DNA from: Deltaproteobacteria bacterium
GTDB taxonomy: Bacteria; Bdellovibrionota_C; UBA2361; SZUA-149; JADLFC01
Length of the DNA stretch: 51,978 bases
Assembly: GCA_020845775.1 (NCBI GenBank)
Contig: JADLFC010000011.1
Span: 1-51,978, forward strand
Direction of reading: 5' to 3'
Under the pieces are notes generated by a model that did no database searches, was not told the origin of the DNA, and saw nothing but the letters and a program-made list of their open reading frames with translations. A program made the translations under genes and the position numbers. Positions 23,321 through 36,888 of the stretch are shown piece by piece. Every line of letters starts with the position of its first letter. Positions within the stretch are counted from its first letter, which is position 1.

Positions 23321-24334
23321 GTGGAAGATAATTTAAAACGAGTTGGTTTTTGTTTTTCGGTAGATAGCAAAGACGTGGGGCAAAGGCTAGATAGCTTGCT
23401 CACAAACTTTCTGCTGACGGCCTCTAGCGCAGACGACTTGGCTTGCCAGTGGCTTGAAAACACAGCCATTTCTCGGAGTAAGACAACCAAGTGGATTGAA
23501 GAAGGTTTAGTGGAGGTCGATGGAGAAGTGGTTTGTAAAGCGTCTTTTCGCCTAAAGCAAGCCGGGAAAATTTCGCTTAACATCGATGTAGGAGCCAACG
23601 GACTAGCCATTGAAAGCGATGCGACAGTACCTATAAATGTAGTTTACGAGGATAATTACATTTTGGTCATAGATAAGCCCGCTGGATTGGTGGTTCACCC
23701 AGGGGCGGGAAATTACAGTAGGACGCTAGTGAACGGTTTAGTGCACTATTTGGGCGAAGAGTTTAGACTAGTTGGAAGTCTCGAGAGGCCAGGTTTAGTG
23801 CATCGCTTGGACAAAGATACTTCGGGATTGTTGGTTGTTGCTAAGACCGGAAAGGCATACGAGCATCTAGTTGGGCAGTTCGGCCAGAGGACGATCGCAA
23901 GAGTTTATGTTGCACTGGTCGTTAGATTGCCAAGCGGAGATGGTACGATAGACATGTCAGTTGGACGGCATCCGATCGATCGTGCGCGAATGGAGGTGGG
24001 CGTTCGCGGTGGGAAGGAGGCTCTGACCTTTTGGAGTATTCGAGAAGCGCTTAAGTATGGTTTTTTGCTTGAACTAAAACTGGCAACTGGTAGAACACAT
24101 CAGATTCGCGTGCATTTAAAGGCCTGTGGTGCGGCAATAGTTGGCGATAAAAAATACTCAGTTGCGAAGCGAGATATTCCTGCTCATTTGCGAAAGGCAG
24201 TGGATAATTTTGGGAGGCAGGCACTGCACGCTACGCGTTTGGAGCTGATACATCCCAAGACAGAACGAGTAGTTTCGTTCGATAGTCCGATTCCAGAAGA
24301 TATGCAAATGCTTATAGCGCAGTTTCGTGCCTGA
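23321..24334 (+). CDS. rluD: Ribosomal large-subunit pseudouridine synthase, RluD/RluC family
   Basis: RluD-type enzymes isomerise uridines of 23S rRNA. The 337-residue product starts with GTG. It has an S4 RNA-binding domain (about residues 15-85, with SRSKTTKWIEEGLVEVDG) and a catalytic domain in which YILVIDKPAGLVVHPG precedes the active-site HRLDKDTSGLLVVAK, with Asp164 as nucleophile. GRTHQIRVHL near 250 confirms the family. The gene order rluD-pgeF is the same as rluD-yfiH in enteric bacteria, which favours RluD over RluC. Confidence 0.93.
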   Translation: MEDNLKRVGFCFSVDSKDVGQRLDSLLTNFLLTASSADDLACQWLENTAISRSKTTKWIEEGLVEVDGEVVCKASFRLKQAGKISLNIDVGANGLAIESDATVPINVVYEDNYILVIDKPAGLVVHPGAGNYSRTLVNGLVHYLGEEFRLVGSLERPGLVHRLDKDTSGLLVVAKTGKAYEHLVGQFGQRTIARVYVALVVRLPSGDGTIDMSVGRHPIDRARMEVGVRGGKEALTFWSIREALKYGFLLELKLATGRTHQIRVHLKACGAAIVGDKKYSVAKRDIPAHLRKAVDNFGRQALHATRLELIHPKTERVVSFDSPIPEDMQMLIAQFRA

Positions 24335-24357
24335 AGTGTATGCTCGGAGGAAAATAA

Positions 24358-25098
24358 ATGTTTCTACAAAAGACTTGTAACTCGACTAACTATTGGACAT
24401 TGAGTCGATGGGATGAGGCAGGATTGCTGCATGGCTTTGTCGGTCGCGATATTGACGTCAGTGGGTCAAACCTCAAGTTTCATGAGTGCTTTGGGAAGGA
24501 CAAAGAGCTAGTGCTGCTTTCTCAGGTGCATGGAAACAAGATAGTTGATGTTGGAAAGTGTTTGAGTGATAAGATTGCTGTAAGCGACTTTGGCGACTTC
24601 GAGGCCGATGCTTGGATGAAACACCGAGATGACTCAGCGGAAAGGAAAATAGTTCTCGGAATAAAAACGGCCGATTGTTTTCCCGTGTTGATGTGGGATC
24701 CCAATAGTAACTACTGTGCGGCTTTGCATTGCGGATGGCGGTCTACGATGCTGGGAATTGTCGAAGTGGCTGTTAGCTGGTTTTGCGAGCGTGGCGCTAG
24801 GGTGCAGGACATAGAACTGGCTATTGGGCCGGGTGCCCAAAGTTGCTGTTATGAAGTGGGCCTTGAGTTAATAGAGCAGTTTTCCAATTCTGGAGCTGAG
24901 CTTAGGTATCGCCAATCGTCTATTCCTGGAAAGATAATGGCCGACATCGCGACTGTAATTTCAGATAAGGCTCGTAGCAGCGGGCTAATCGAAAAAAAAA
25001 TATTTTGCCTTGGTCTTTGCACGATTTGCGATAGCAGGTTTTTCTCCTTCCGCCGCGAAAAGTCTCAAGCAGGCAGACAGCTTAGCTTTATTTGCTAG
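24358..25098 (+). CDS. pgeF: Purine nucleoside phosphorylase/peptidoglycan-editing factor PgeF (YfiH, LACC1 family)
   Basis: The 246-residue product belongs to the multicopper polyphenol-oxidase-like family, whose members cleave purine nucleosides and, in E. coli, prevent incorporation of wrong amino acids in peptidoglycan. The zinc-binding residues are His58 (SQVHGNKI), Cys107 (KTADCFPV) and His124 (LHCGWRST). IGPGAQSCCYEVG completes the signature. The Shine-Dalgarno is GGAGG seven bases upstream. It follows rluD by 23 bases as in many proteobacteria. Confidence 0.93.
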   Translation: MFLQKTCNSTNYWTLSRWDEAGLLHGFVGRDIDVSGSNLKFHECFGKDKELVLLSQVHGNKIVDVGKCLSDKIAVSDFGDFEADAWMKHRDDSAERKIVLGIKTADCFPVLMWDPNSNYCAALHCGWRSTMLGIVEVAVSWFCERGARVQDIELAIGPGAQSCCYEVGLELIEQFSNSGAELRYRQSSIPGKIMADIATVISDKARSSGLIEKKIFCLGLCTICDSRFFSFRREKSQAGRQLSFIC

Positions 25099-25161
25099 CT
25101 ACTAGATGCGATTAGCGGGATTTATTTAGTGATGTCAATGCGTTAGCGTTTTTTTCGCACG

Positions 25162-25191
25162 TTGACAAAGATGCTCAGAAAGGGAGATAAT
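25162..25191 (+). promoter_or_regulatory. Sigma-70-type promoter for YdcH-like gene
   Basis: TTGACA (25162-25167) and GATAAT (25186-25191) are separated by 18 bases. A start near 25198 gives a leader of about 110 bases before the ydcH-like ATG at 25307. Confidence 0.65.
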
Positions 25192-25306
25192 AGAAGTGTA
25201 TATGGTTGCTGGCGCAGCATAACTAGGCGGTAGGTTTATTATGCTGTTAAGCCAGCATGTAAAAATCGGTAATGCCAGGAAATATATTAATGGAGGAACC
25301 GCCCTT

Positions 25307-25555
25307 ATGGAAAAAGTAGACCGCGAATTAATAGCTGAGATCGCACCGTCTAACCCTCGTTTGCAGGAATTATATGAAGAGCATGTGGCGTTAGAAAAGG
25401 AGCTCAGGCAATATCAAGGTCTGTCAGAGTACTCTCCCGAGATGGCGATAAGGAAGAGAGAGTTAAAGAAGCAAAAGTTAAAGGGAATGGATGACATAAT
25501 GGGCATCCTAGCAGAGCACAGGAGAGGTTGCGGTTGTGAAGTAAATGCTAGCTAG
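25307..25555 (+). CDS. YdcH-like (DUF465) small protein
   Basis: The 82-residue product is predicted to be almost all helix, with acidic and basic heptads (RLQELYEEHVALEKELRQY and AIRKRELKKQKLKGMDDI in short runs), the pattern of DUF465 proteins such as YdcH. The conserved LKKQKLKGMDDI segment is typical. The C-terminus RRGCGCEVN adds two Cys residues and is atypical. GGAGG nine bases upstream supports ATG 25307; the frame is open further back but without a family match. Cytoplasmic function of the family is unknown. A perfect terminator follows. Confidence 0.75.
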   Translation: MEKVDRELIAEIAPSNPRLQELYEEHVALEKELRQYQGLSEYSPEMAIRKRELKKQKLKGMDDIMGILAEHRRGCGCEVNAS

Positions 25556-25613
25556 CTGATTACTTCGAGGTAGTTAATTTAATTGTAATTATTGTGCTAG
25601 GTAATAAATTAGG

Positions 25614-25651
25614 CGCCTTTTTCCCGGAATCGGAGAAAAAGGCGTTTTTTT
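25614..25651 (+). terminator. Intrinsic terminator
   Basis: CGCCTTTTTC (25614-25623) pairs perfectly with GAAAAAGGCG (25635-25644) around an 11-base loop, followed by seven T residues to 25651. It ends the ydcH-like transcript just before asd. Confidence 0.92.
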
Positions 25652-25682
25652 GTATATAGGCGTTTCTTTTTTTAAAGGAGTT

Positions 25683-26735
25683 ATGCGCGATATCGAAAAT
25701 CTTACGGTAGCGGTAGTGGGCGCTACGGGAGCGGTTGGGCGAGAGATGCTCGCAGTTTTAGAGCAGCGAGGCTTCCAGCTTGCTAATATTAGGCTATTTG
25801 CGAGCAAGAAATCTGCGGGGAGCAGACAGAGTTTTAACGGCCGTGATGTTTTAGTAGAAGAGTTAAATGAGACCTGCTTTAAGGGCGTCGATATAGCCTT
25901 GTTTTCGGCCGGTTCGCGCGTCAGTGCGGAATTTGGTCCAATAGCTGCTAAGAGTGGAACCGTAGTTGTAGACAACTCGAGCTATTTTCGCATGAATGAA
26001 GATGTTCCGCTTACTGTTCCGGAAGTCAATGCTCACAGTCTGAAGGAGCTTATTAGGGGAATGAGCCACGAAGAGGGGCTTATAATTGCCAATCCGAACT
26101 GCTCGACTATTCAGATGGTGGTAGTGCTTAAGCCGCTCTTGGAGCAGGCAGGTCTTCGCCGCGTGGTGGTTTCGACCTATCAGTCAGTATCGGGTGCTGG
26201 CAAGCTTGCGATGGATGAATTGTGGAATCAGACTATGGCCATAATGAATCAGCGCGAGATTAGCCAAAAAGTCTTTCCTCATCGCATTGCGTTTAACTGC
26301 ATTCCGCATATCGATACTTTTTTAGACAATGGTTACACGAAGGAGGAAATGAAAGTAGTTAATGAGACGCGGAAGATTTTGGCTTTGCCAGAGCTCTTAA
26401 TTACGGCTACAGCGGTGCGCGTTCCAGTATTTTCTTGTCACTCCGAGTCGGTGAACGTTGAGACAGAAAGGCCTTTGTCGCCAGAAGATGCACGTGAGCT
26501 CCTTAGAAAGAGTCCCGGAGTAATTGTCGTGGACGATCCCGGTGAATCAATTTACCCCTTGTCGAGCGACATTGTTGGAACAGATGCGACATATGTTGGG
26601 CGCATCAGGCGGGATTTTTCCGTAGAAAATGGGCTAAACATGTGGATTGTGGCGGACAATTTGCGCAAAGGAGCGGCGTTAAATGCTGTTCAAATAGCGG
26701 AGTTAGTGGTGGATTCTTGGAGTAGAAGACAGTAG
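25683..26735 (+). CDS. asd: Aspartate-semialdehyde dehydrogenase
   Basis: Asd reduces aspartyl phosphate to the semialdehyde at the branch toward lysine/diaminopimelate, methionine and threonine. ATG 25683 (AAAGGAG directly upstream) gives 350 residues. The NADP-binding GATGAVG is at residues 13-19. The catalytic Cys140 is in ANPNCSTIQMV, and SVSGAGKLAMDEL and a conserved His in HSESVNVE follow. The frame is open back to TTG 25650 inside the terminator tail, which is not the real start. It stands between a terminator and the convergent small membrane gene, so it looks monocistronic or starts a separate unit. Confidence 0.96.
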   Translation: MRDIENLTVAVVGATGAVGREMLAVLEQRGFQLANIRLFASKKSAGSRQSFNGRDVLVEELNETCFKGVDIALFSAGSRVSAEFGPIAAKSGTVVVDNSSYFRMNEDVPLTVPEVNAHSLKELIRGMSHEEGLIIANPNCSTIQMVVVLKPLLEQAGLRRVVVSTYQSVSGAGKLAMDELWNQTMAIMNQREISQKVFPHRIAFNCIPHIDTFLDNGYTKEEMKVVNETRKILALPELLITATAVRVPVFSCHSESVNVETERPLSPEDARELLRKSPGVIVVDDPGESIYPLSSDIVGTDATYVGRIRRDFSVENGLNMWIVADNLRKGAALNAVQIAELVVDSWSRRQ

Positions 26736-26760
26736 TTTAGGTTTCCCAGAGTATGGTGGG

Positions 26761-27135
26761 TTACCAGTCATCGGAATCGTCTGTGGATTGGGTGTTTTCT
26801 TTCGGGGCCTCGACAAAGATACTTAGCCCGAGCGCTCCGCTAGTAAGTATCCAGCTTGTTAGTAGCGCAAGAGTTACTTGAGTAGAGTCTAGCGTCAAGG
26901 TGAAAGTAAATACGAGCGCAAGGATTGCGCCAAAGCTATAGAGTTTTACTAGCAGGCGGGCGGATGGGAAGGATTCCAGTTCCGCTTTGCCATTTTCTTT
27001 AATTATATCGCGTGCCACGTCTTTTACCCAATGTGCTTGTCTTCCTATTTTGTCGGCAACTTGTTTAAATAGCTTAAGCGAATGATGTGTCGACGATGAA
27101 AATAAAACTAGAATTAGAGTATAGCCCTGGAACAT
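26761..27135 (-). CDS. Small membrane protein overlapping truA antisense
   Basis: The 124-residue frame encodes a helical N-terminal part (about residues 20-45), two membrane helices (about 66-82 and 86-108) and an acidic tail ending DDSDDW. No family was recognised. The only ATG lies at 27135, inside truA, and has no Shine-Dalgarno, so the 5' part overlaps truA antisense by 40 bases or more. The membrane helices and the acidic tail favour a real gene over a shadow, but the start is uncertain. Confidence 0.45.
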   Translation of the reverse strand: MFQGYTLILVLFSSSTHHSLKLFKQVADKIGRQAHWVKDVARDIIKENGKAELESFPSARLLVKLYSFGAILALVFTFTLTLDSTQVTLALLTSWILTSGALGLSIFVEAPKENTQSTDDSDDW

Positions 27136-27908
27136 ATAGTGGATGGCAGTCTCAGCCAGGTCTTCTAACTATTCAGGGAGAACTGGAGAATGCGCTCGCA
27201 ATTTTTCTAAAAAGCCAGTACAAAAAGGCAGCCAGGGAGGAGCCGGGAGAAACGAACTCTTTTGTAACCATAACTGGTAGCGGGCGAACGGACGCTGGCG
27301 TTTTTGCTAAAGGGCAGGCTGCTAGTTTTTCCTGGCCTAGCGACGTGCCAATTGACACATCGAGGCTAAAATGTGCGCTAAATGCTCTGACCTCGCGAGA
27401 GCTCTTAGTGCGTAATGTTGAGGTCATGCGAGACGACTACGACGCGCGACATAGTCCACACGTAAAATGCTATAAATACAATTTAGTGCTAGGCACTCGC
27501 GGGGGCGGTTATTACGGCAAAATTGCATGGTGCGTTGGGGAGCAGGTAGTAGATATTCCAGCTATGATAAGCGCCGCGCGATATCTTAGAGGTTGTCGGG
27601 ATTACTCTTCCTTTAGGGCTAAAGATTGCACGGCAAAGAGCACCGTAAGAACGTTATTGCTTAGCGAACTCTCGCGCACTGGCCCCAATAGTTTGGTGTA
27701 CGTCGTGTGTGGCAGTGGTTTCCTTAAACAGATGATTCGCATAATTGTGGGAACGCTTGTCGATGTGGGAAAGGGAAAAATTACTTTTGAAGAGTTTAAA
27801 AACATTGTAGAAGCAAGAGATAGAAGGCGTGCCGGACAAACAGCGCCGGCATGTGGTCTCGTGTTGGAGTGGGTCAGGTACGCGGATAATTATGTTCCGA
27901 TAGGGTAA
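27096..27908 (+). CDS. truA: tRNA pseudouridine(38-40) synthase TruA
   Basis: TruA modifies uridines 38-40 in the anticodon arm. ATG 27096 gives 270 residues; GTG 27087 would add three. The family landmarks are [11 protein letters not shown] near the start, TIQGELE, and [15 protein letters not shown] with the catalytic Asp66. [11 protein letters not shown] and YSSFRAKDC follow in the usual order. Family members usually have HA where this sequence has FA after DAGV, a minor change. The stop is two bases before metH. Confidence 0.95.
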   Translation: MKIKLELEYSPGTYSGWQSQPGLLTIQGELENALAIFLKSQYKKAAREEPGETNSFVTITGSGRTDAGVFAKGQAASFSWPSDVPIDTSRLKCALNALTSRELLVRNVEVMRDDYDARHSPHVKCYKYNLVLGTRGGGYYGKIAWCVGEQVVDIPAMISAARYLRGCRDYSSFRAKDCTAKSTVRTLLLSELSRTGPNSLVYVVCGSGFLKQMIRIIVGTLVDVGKGKITFEEFKNIVEARDRRRAGQTAPACGLVLEWVRYADNYVPIG

Positions 27909-27910
27909 TC

Positions 27911-30900
27911 ATGGCGTTGCAGACACTTATAGAAATATTGCAAGAGCGCATTTTGGTGCTAGACGGTGCCATGGGCACCATGATTCAGCAATATAACTTT
28001 TCGGAAGAGGATTTTCGGGGAAAGCGTTTTTCTAAACACCTTAAGCAGCTTAAGGGCAACAACGATTTGCTCGTTCTCACGCATCCCGACGTCATCGAGG
28101 GCATACATCGTTCCTTTCTTAGCGTAGGTGCGGATATCATCAGTACGAACACGTTTAATGCCAATAGGGTATCGCAGAGCGATTATGGCACGGAGGATGT
28201 TGTTTTTGAGCTAAATCTGGAGGCAGCTAGGCTCGCTAGGCGAGCGGCGGACGAGTTTTCTCAGCAGAACTTAGCTAAGCGCCGGTTTGTCGCTGGCGCC
28301 ATTGGGCCTACTAATAAGACGGCTTCCCTTTCGCCAGATGTGAGCGATCCAGGTTTTCGCGGAATTGTGTTTGATGAATTAGTGGCTGCGTATGAGGAGC
28401 AGATAAGAGGTTTGTTGGCGGGAGGTGCAGACATTTTGTTAATCGAAACAGTGTTTGACACGCTTAACTGCAAGGCCGCTCTTTATGCCATAGATCGAGT
28501 TCGCGAGGATCTTAAGATAAGTTGTCCGACGATGATTTCGGCTACGGTAACAGATCGCAGCGGACGTTTGCTGTCCGGTCAGACGGTCGAGGCATTTTGG
28601 ATTTCTGTTTCTCATGCTAAGGAGCTAGTCAGCGTTGGCCTGAATTGTGCCTTAGGCGCCGAGCACATGCGGCCGTTTATCGAGGAATTGTCGCGCGTGG
28701 CCTGTACTCATATTAGCATTTACCCAAATGCGGGGTTGCCAAATGAGTTTGGTGAGTATGTGGAGACGGCGGATATTTTGGCTGCGCATGTCGAATATCT
28801 TGCGGCGAATGGCTTTGTAAATATAGTTGGGGGATGTTGTGGGACGACTCCGGCACATATTAAGGCTGTTAGTGACGTCGTGGATAGGCATGCTCCGCGA
28901 CCTAGGCCAACTTTAAATAAGACGCTGCGCCTTAGTGGCTTAGAGGCGTTTGTAGTTGAGGCAAACAGCAATTTTATAAATATAGGCGAGAGAACCAATG
29001 TCAGTGGTTCTAAGCGTTTTGCTAAACTCATTTCCGATGGTCAGTATGATATTGCCCTAGATATTGCGCGCAAACAGGTCGAGGCTGGAGCGCAGATTAT
29101 CGATATAAATGTGGACGAGGGGTTGTTGGATTCCGAAAAGGTAATGACTACTTTTTTAAATCTCATGTCTGCTGAGCCGGATATTGCTCGAGTGCCTTTT
29201 ATGCTCGACTCCTCGAAGTGGTCAGTTTTAGAGGCTGGGCTTAAGTGTTTACAGGGGAAGGCAGTTGTAAACTCAATAAGTTTAAAGGAGGGCGAGGATG
29301 AGTTTAAGCGGCAGGCGCGGGAAATAATGCGCTATGGTGCTGCAATAGTTGTCATGGCGTTTGACGAGGTCGGTCAGGCCGATACCTTTGATAGACGGTG
29401 CCAAATTTGCGAGCGGGCATATCGCATTTTGACCGAGGAGGTGGGGGTACCGCCGGAGGATATTATTTTCGATCCAAATGTTTTAGCTGTGGCAACGGGG
29501 ATGGAGGAGCACAATGATTATGCGGTCTCGTTTATCGAAGCTACGCGTTGGATTAAGGGCAATTTACCGTATTCGCGGGTTAGTGCTGGGGTGAGTAATG
29601 TGTCGTTTTCCTTTCGTGGCAATGATGGGGTGAGAGAGGCGATGCATTCGGTTTTTTTGTATCATGCTACGCGAGCCGGGCTAGATATGGGGATTGTTAA
29701 CGCGGAGAGGTTGATACCATATCCGAATATACCGCAGGATTTGTTGCTGCTTATAGAGGACGTTTTGTTTAATCGTCGCAAAGATGCCGGAGAGCGTCTA
29801 ATTGCCCATGCTGCCGGTATTCAGGACGATTATAGGGCCGGAGGAAAGGCCATGGAGCATGAGTGGCGCCATGGGTCGCTAGAGGAGCGTTTGGGGCATG
29901 CGTTATTGAAGGGCAGTACGGATTATATCGAGTTAGATGTAGAGGAGGCGCTAGGGAAGTACGGAAGCGCCCTAGCTGTTATAGAGGGGCCGTTGATGGA
30001 TGGGATGAATATAGTTGGGGATTTGTTTGGTTCTGGCAAGATGTTTCTTCCTCAGGTAGTAAAGAGCGCCAGGGTGATGAAGAAGGCGGTGCGGCATCTT
30101 GTTTCCCGCATGGATGCTGATTCTGGCAACTGGCAGAGCGGGAAAAAGCGGGCCAAAATCTTGCTTGCTACTGTAAAGGGCGACGTCCACGATATTGGGA
30201 AGGGCATCGTATCTGTTGTGCTAGGGTGTAATAATTACGATATTATCGATTTGGGTGTTATGGTGCCTTGCGATAAGATTATTGACGCGATTCGGCGCGA
30301 GCAGGTTGATATTGTAGGGTTGAGTGGGCTCATCACGCCTTCCTTAGACGAGATGGTTCATGTGGCTACGGAGATGGAGCGCGAGGGCCTTTCGATTCCC
30401 TTAGTCATTGGCGGAGCGACTACTTCGAAGAAACATACGGCAGTGAAGATTGCTCCAGTTTACAGTGGCCCGGTGGTGCATGTGTTGGATGCGTCGAGAG
30501 GGGTAGCAGTTGCTAATAGCCTTGTTAGTTTAGGATTGAGGGAGGCCTTTTTAAGGGAAGTAAGGGAAAGTTATGACAAGATTCGCGAGACTCATTTAAA
30601 TCGGGATGCCGAGAAGCAATATGTGAGTATCGCGCAGGCGCGAAATAATAGGCTGGTTACTGATTGGGAGCGGGCACTGATCCCGACGCCCAAACGATTA
30701 GGGGTATCGGTGATTGATGATTTTTCGCTCGCGCGCTTGGTCGAATTCATAGATTGGATGCCGTTTTTTAATGCCTGGGGCATTAAGGGGAAGTTTCCCG
30801 ATGTGCTTTCGTCGCCGCATGTAGGAAAACAATGCCGCGAACTGTATGCCGATGCTCAGAAAATGTTAGAGGAGATTATCAAGCGGCGAAGTTTGAGAGC

Positions 30901-31594
30901 ACAGGCTATTTTTGGTTTATTTCCGGCAAACAGCGGAGACTGCGATGATATAGAAGTTTATGCAGACGAAACTCGCCGTGAGATTATCGCAGTTTTCCGC
31001 ACGTTAAGGGAGCAAGATTTAAAGCGACGAGGTATATTTAATTTGGCGCTTGCAGATTACGTCGCGCCTAGGAGTTCAGGCGTAAGGGATTATATAGGTG
31101 CTTTTGCCGTGACTGCTGGTATCGGAGTTGAGGCGATGGTAGAGGCTTTTCAGCACGATGCGGATGAATATGGCTCGATAATGGTTAAGGCCCTGGCCGA
31201 TCGTTTAGCGGAGGCGGCGGCTGAGTGTTTACATTTAGACGTGCGTAAGGAGTATTGGGGTTATGCGCCGGAGGAGAATTTAGAGAAGCTCGGTCTAATT
31301 AGAGAGCGGTATCAGGGTATTAGACCCGCTCCCGGTTATCCAGCATGTCCGGACCACACTGAAAAGGCTATGCTTTTTAGACTTCTCGGCGTCGAGCAGA
31401 AAACTGTAATTCGCTTGACGGAGACCTTTGCGATGTATCCCGCAGCTTCTGTTTGTGGGCTCTACTTTGAGCATCCCAAGGCAAAGTATTTTGGCATTGG
31501 CAAAATTGAACGCGACCAAGTGGAAGACTACGCTCGTCGTAAGGGCATGACTGTAGAGGAAGTGGAGAAGTGGCTGTCGCCGAACATTAGGTAA
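27911..31594 (+). CDS. metH: Cobalamin-dependent methionine synthase
   Basis: MetH transfers the methyl group of methyl-tetrahydrofolate to homocysteine through cobalamin. The 1227-residue protein has all four modules. The homocysteine domain (about 1-330) has [10 protein letters not shown] and zinc ligands Cys246, Cys309 and Cys310. The folate-binding domain (about 345-625) contains [14 protein letters not shown]. The cap and cobalamin domain has the DVHDIGKG lower-ligand motif, with His760. The C-terminal reactivation domain has [12 protein letters not shown]. It starts two bases after truA, with no room for a cobalamin riboswitch, so control must lie further upstream. Confidence 0.97.
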   Translation: MALQTLIEILQERILVLDGAMGTMIQQYNFSEEDFRGKRFSKHLKQLKGNNDLLVLTHPDVIEGIHRSFLSVGADIISTNTFNANRVSQSDYGTEDVVFELNLEAARLARRAADEFSQQNLAKRRFVAGAIGPTNKTASLSPDVSDPGFRGIVFDELVAAYEEQIRGLLAGGADILLIETVFDTLNCKAALYAIDRVREDLKISCPTMISATVTDRSGRLLSGQTVEAFWISVSHAKELVSVGLNCALGAEHMRPFIEELSRVACTHISIYPNAGLPNEFGEYVETADILAAHVEYLAANGFVNIVGGCCGTTPAHIKAVSDVVDRHAPRPRPTLNKTLRLSGLEAFVVEANSNFINIGERTNVSGSKRFAKLISDGQYDIALDIARKQVEAGAQIIDINVDEGLLDSEKVMTTFLNLMSAEPDIARVPFMLDSSKWSVLEAGLKCLQGKAVVNSISLKEGEDEFKRQAREIMRYGAAIVVMAFDEVGQADTFDRRCQICERAYRILTEEVGVPPEDIIFDPNVLAVATGMEEHNDYAVSFIEATRWIKGNLPYSRVSAGVSNVSFSFRGNDGVREAMHSVFLYHATRAGLDMGIVNAERLIPYPNIPQDLLLLIEDVLFNRRKDAGERLIAHAAGIQDDYRAGGKAMEHEWRHGSLEERLGHALLKGSTDYIELDVEEALGKYGSALAVIEGPLMDGMNIVGDLFGSGKMFLPQVVKSARVMKKAVRHLVSRMDADSGNWQSGKKRAKILLATVKGDVHDIGKGIVSVVLGCNNYDIIDLGVMVPCDKIIDAIRREQVDIVGLSGLITPSLDEMVHVATEMEREGLSIPLVIGGATTSKKHTAVKIAPVYSGPVVHVLDASRGVAVANSLVSLGLREAFLREVRESYDKIRETHLNRDAEKQYVSIAQARNNRLVTDWERALIPTPKRLGVSVIDDFSLARLVEFIDWMPFFNAWGIKGKFPDVLSSPHVGKQCRELYADAQKMLEEIIKRRSLRAQAIFGLFPANSGDCDDIEVYADETRREIIAVFRTLREQDLKRRGIFNLALADYVAPRSSGVRDYIGAFAVTAGIGVEAMVEAFQHDADEYGSIMVKALADRLAEAAAECLHLDVRKEYWGYAPEENLEKLGLIRERYQGIRPAPGYPACPDHTEKAMLFRLLGVEQKTVIRLTETFAMYPAASVCGLYFEHPKAKYFGIGKIERDQVEDYARRKGMTVEEVEKWLSPNIR

Positions 31595-31617
31595 CGTCGG
31601 AGTTCAGTGCGTATTTA

Positions 31618-31986
31618 TTGGCATTTCTATCGAGCATAATATTTGCAGTAGCTTGTGGTGGTTCAGGCGGAGGAGGTAGCGATTCTGGAGAAATCAGTAT
31701 CGCAGTGAAGCTTATTTTGACCGATGGCGATACGGTTGTCGCTAGAAGCTTGCCGCTTGGCAAGGGCTGGAGTGGTTTAGAAATAATTTCGTCAGCCTAC
31801 GCAGGTGAGGTAATTGGTGGAGTGCCTTTAGTAGGTGCTACTGTTAACCTTTTTGTCATTTGCAGAGACCGTAGTTGGTGGGGGAGCATCGGTGTCTGTG
31901 CTTCACAAAAGACCGAGAATTGCCTAGACAAAATGGGCGTAAATAGTGATAATATAGGGAGTTTTTGTTGGTATTGTGGCGGTTGA
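31618..31986 (+). CDS. Small lipoprotein with Gly-rich linker and Cys-rich tail
   Basis: The 122-residue product starts at TTG 31618, 23 bases after metH. The signal peptide ends FAVAC with the lipid Cys13, followed at once by a Gly/Ser stretch, then a compact domain. The C-terminal third has Cys residues (VICRDR, GVCASQ, ENCLDK, SFCWYCGG) that probably form disulfides. I do not recognise it. A GGAG 16 bases ahead of the TTG is the best ribosome site found; the start remains uncertain. Confidence 0.6.
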   Translation: MAFLSSIIFAVACGGSGGGGSDSGEISIAVKLILTDGDTVVARSLPLGKGWSGLEIISSAYAGEVIGGVPLVGATVNLFVICRDRSWWGSIGVCASQKTENCLDKMGVNSDNIGSFCWYCGG

Positions 31987-32049
31987 GCCGCATTGCTATG
32001 GCTTACGTTGGTGATTTAATAGAAGGCGCTTTGGACTAGGTTAGGTGGT

Positions 32050-33497
32050 ATGATTCGAGTTGCTTGGTTTTCTCCCATTGCCGAGAACAATATGCTTAGA
32101 AGTGCGGCGTTTACGAGGCGGGTTCTCGAAAAGTTGGGGCTGCACTTCGATGTAGAGCTCTTCATAGACGATAGCGATTGGAGTCAGCTACTCATAGACG
32201 GGAAGTTGACGCCAATCATGGGAGTCTCGGTTTTTCCTTACCAAGTGGCTTTTTTGCGAAACGAGATAGAACCATTTGACGCATTTGTCTATCATATGGA
32301 AGATGCGCCCGAATGTGCTTTCGTTAAGACCATGCTCGCAATGTGGCCAGGCATAGTGTTTTTTCACGATTTGGCCTTTAACTCATTGGAGCTAGCTCTG
32401 CTGGGACACGCAACTACCGAGACCGCCTTAAATGCCAAAATGGTCGAGATGTTTGGGGACAACGCACCACGGCTTGGCGACTGGCAAGCACGGGGGTGGC
32501 CCATAGAGGTGTTTAGTAGCTGTTACCCTATGGGTTGGGAACAGATAAAGAGTGCCGAAGTCTTGGTGCTCTCTAGCGAGGCGGCTTTGAGAGCCATAGC
32601 AAACTGCAATCTGTCTACTAAAACCGAAACATGCGCCGTGCCGGTAGACGTGATTAAGGACGGATTCGTTCGCATGTCCCGTAGGCGACACAGGAGAAGT
32701 TTAGACATCTCAAGTGAGGCGTTCATGGTCGGTTTCCAGGGAACGCACAAAGTGCGCGATAGAATCCATGCCGCATTGGAGGGCTTTGCGCTTTTTAAAA
32801 GGGAGGTTATAGCGGCTAGCGATAGCGAAACTGATAACGAAAAAAATGCCCTATGGTTTTTGTGGATTGTGGGGTCGGCTGAGGAAGAGAGAGATGCAGA
32901 GGATTTGGTGGAAAGCAAGGCAAGAATATATCCAGAGCTTCAAACTGGAGTAATTATCGCGACGGCAGATCTCGACGCTACCGTTTTAAGCCTGCTTTCC
33001 GCTGTAGATGTAATGCTAGCAATGAGTTTTTCACCTTTAAGCCCAGCCGTGCCACTAGTGGCATATGAGGCTTTTGCTAGAGGGATACTGGCAATTTTGT
33101 CCGATGATAGAGCTGCTGCGGAGATTCCAACCGCATGTGCGCTTAGAGTTCAGCTCGGCAAGGGAGAGCGGGAGATGCTCGCGGCGACTCTTAGAGAGCT
33201 ATACTTAAACGAGGGACTGCGCGATGCGCTTAGAGAGAACGCGCGGGCATATATCGATATGGCGTGTGCAAGCGACTGCGTGTCCCTAGATGTTAGAGCT
33301 ATTATTGAGGAACATAGAGGTTCGCTAGTGCAGAAAAGAGCAGAGAGGCAAGCGGATATGGATGTGCTAAGGAAGGACCTCATTTATGCTTTAAAACAGC
33401 GCCATGTCGAGCACGAGTTGGCGGTAGTGGACTTTGGCCAAGAGATGCGCGAGCGCAATTCGCGCCTTGTCGACGAAACGTTAGGCAGCTTGTTGTG

Positions 33498-33498
<1 letters not shown>
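32050..33498 (+). CDS. Glycosyltransferase family 4-like protein
   Basis: The 482-residue protein opens with IRVAWFSPIAENN and RVLEKLG, the N-terminal nucleotide-sugar-transferase fold, and has a donor-binding-like second half with VAYEAFARGILAI (residues about 335-347), which resembles the GT4 acidic motif region but with the first Glu shifted. A charged C-terminal helix (about 430-475) follows. The partner gene overlaps its stop by one base, so the two are coupled. Acceptor and sugar cannot be read. Best guess: envelope polysaccharide or glycan synthesis, by analogy with paired glycosyltransferases. Confidence 0.65.

Positions 33499-36888
<3,390 letters not shown>

Noticed and set aside
27780-27911. 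Search for a cobalamin riboswitch before metH
   Set aside because: Only two bases separate truA and metH; no space or signature exists.
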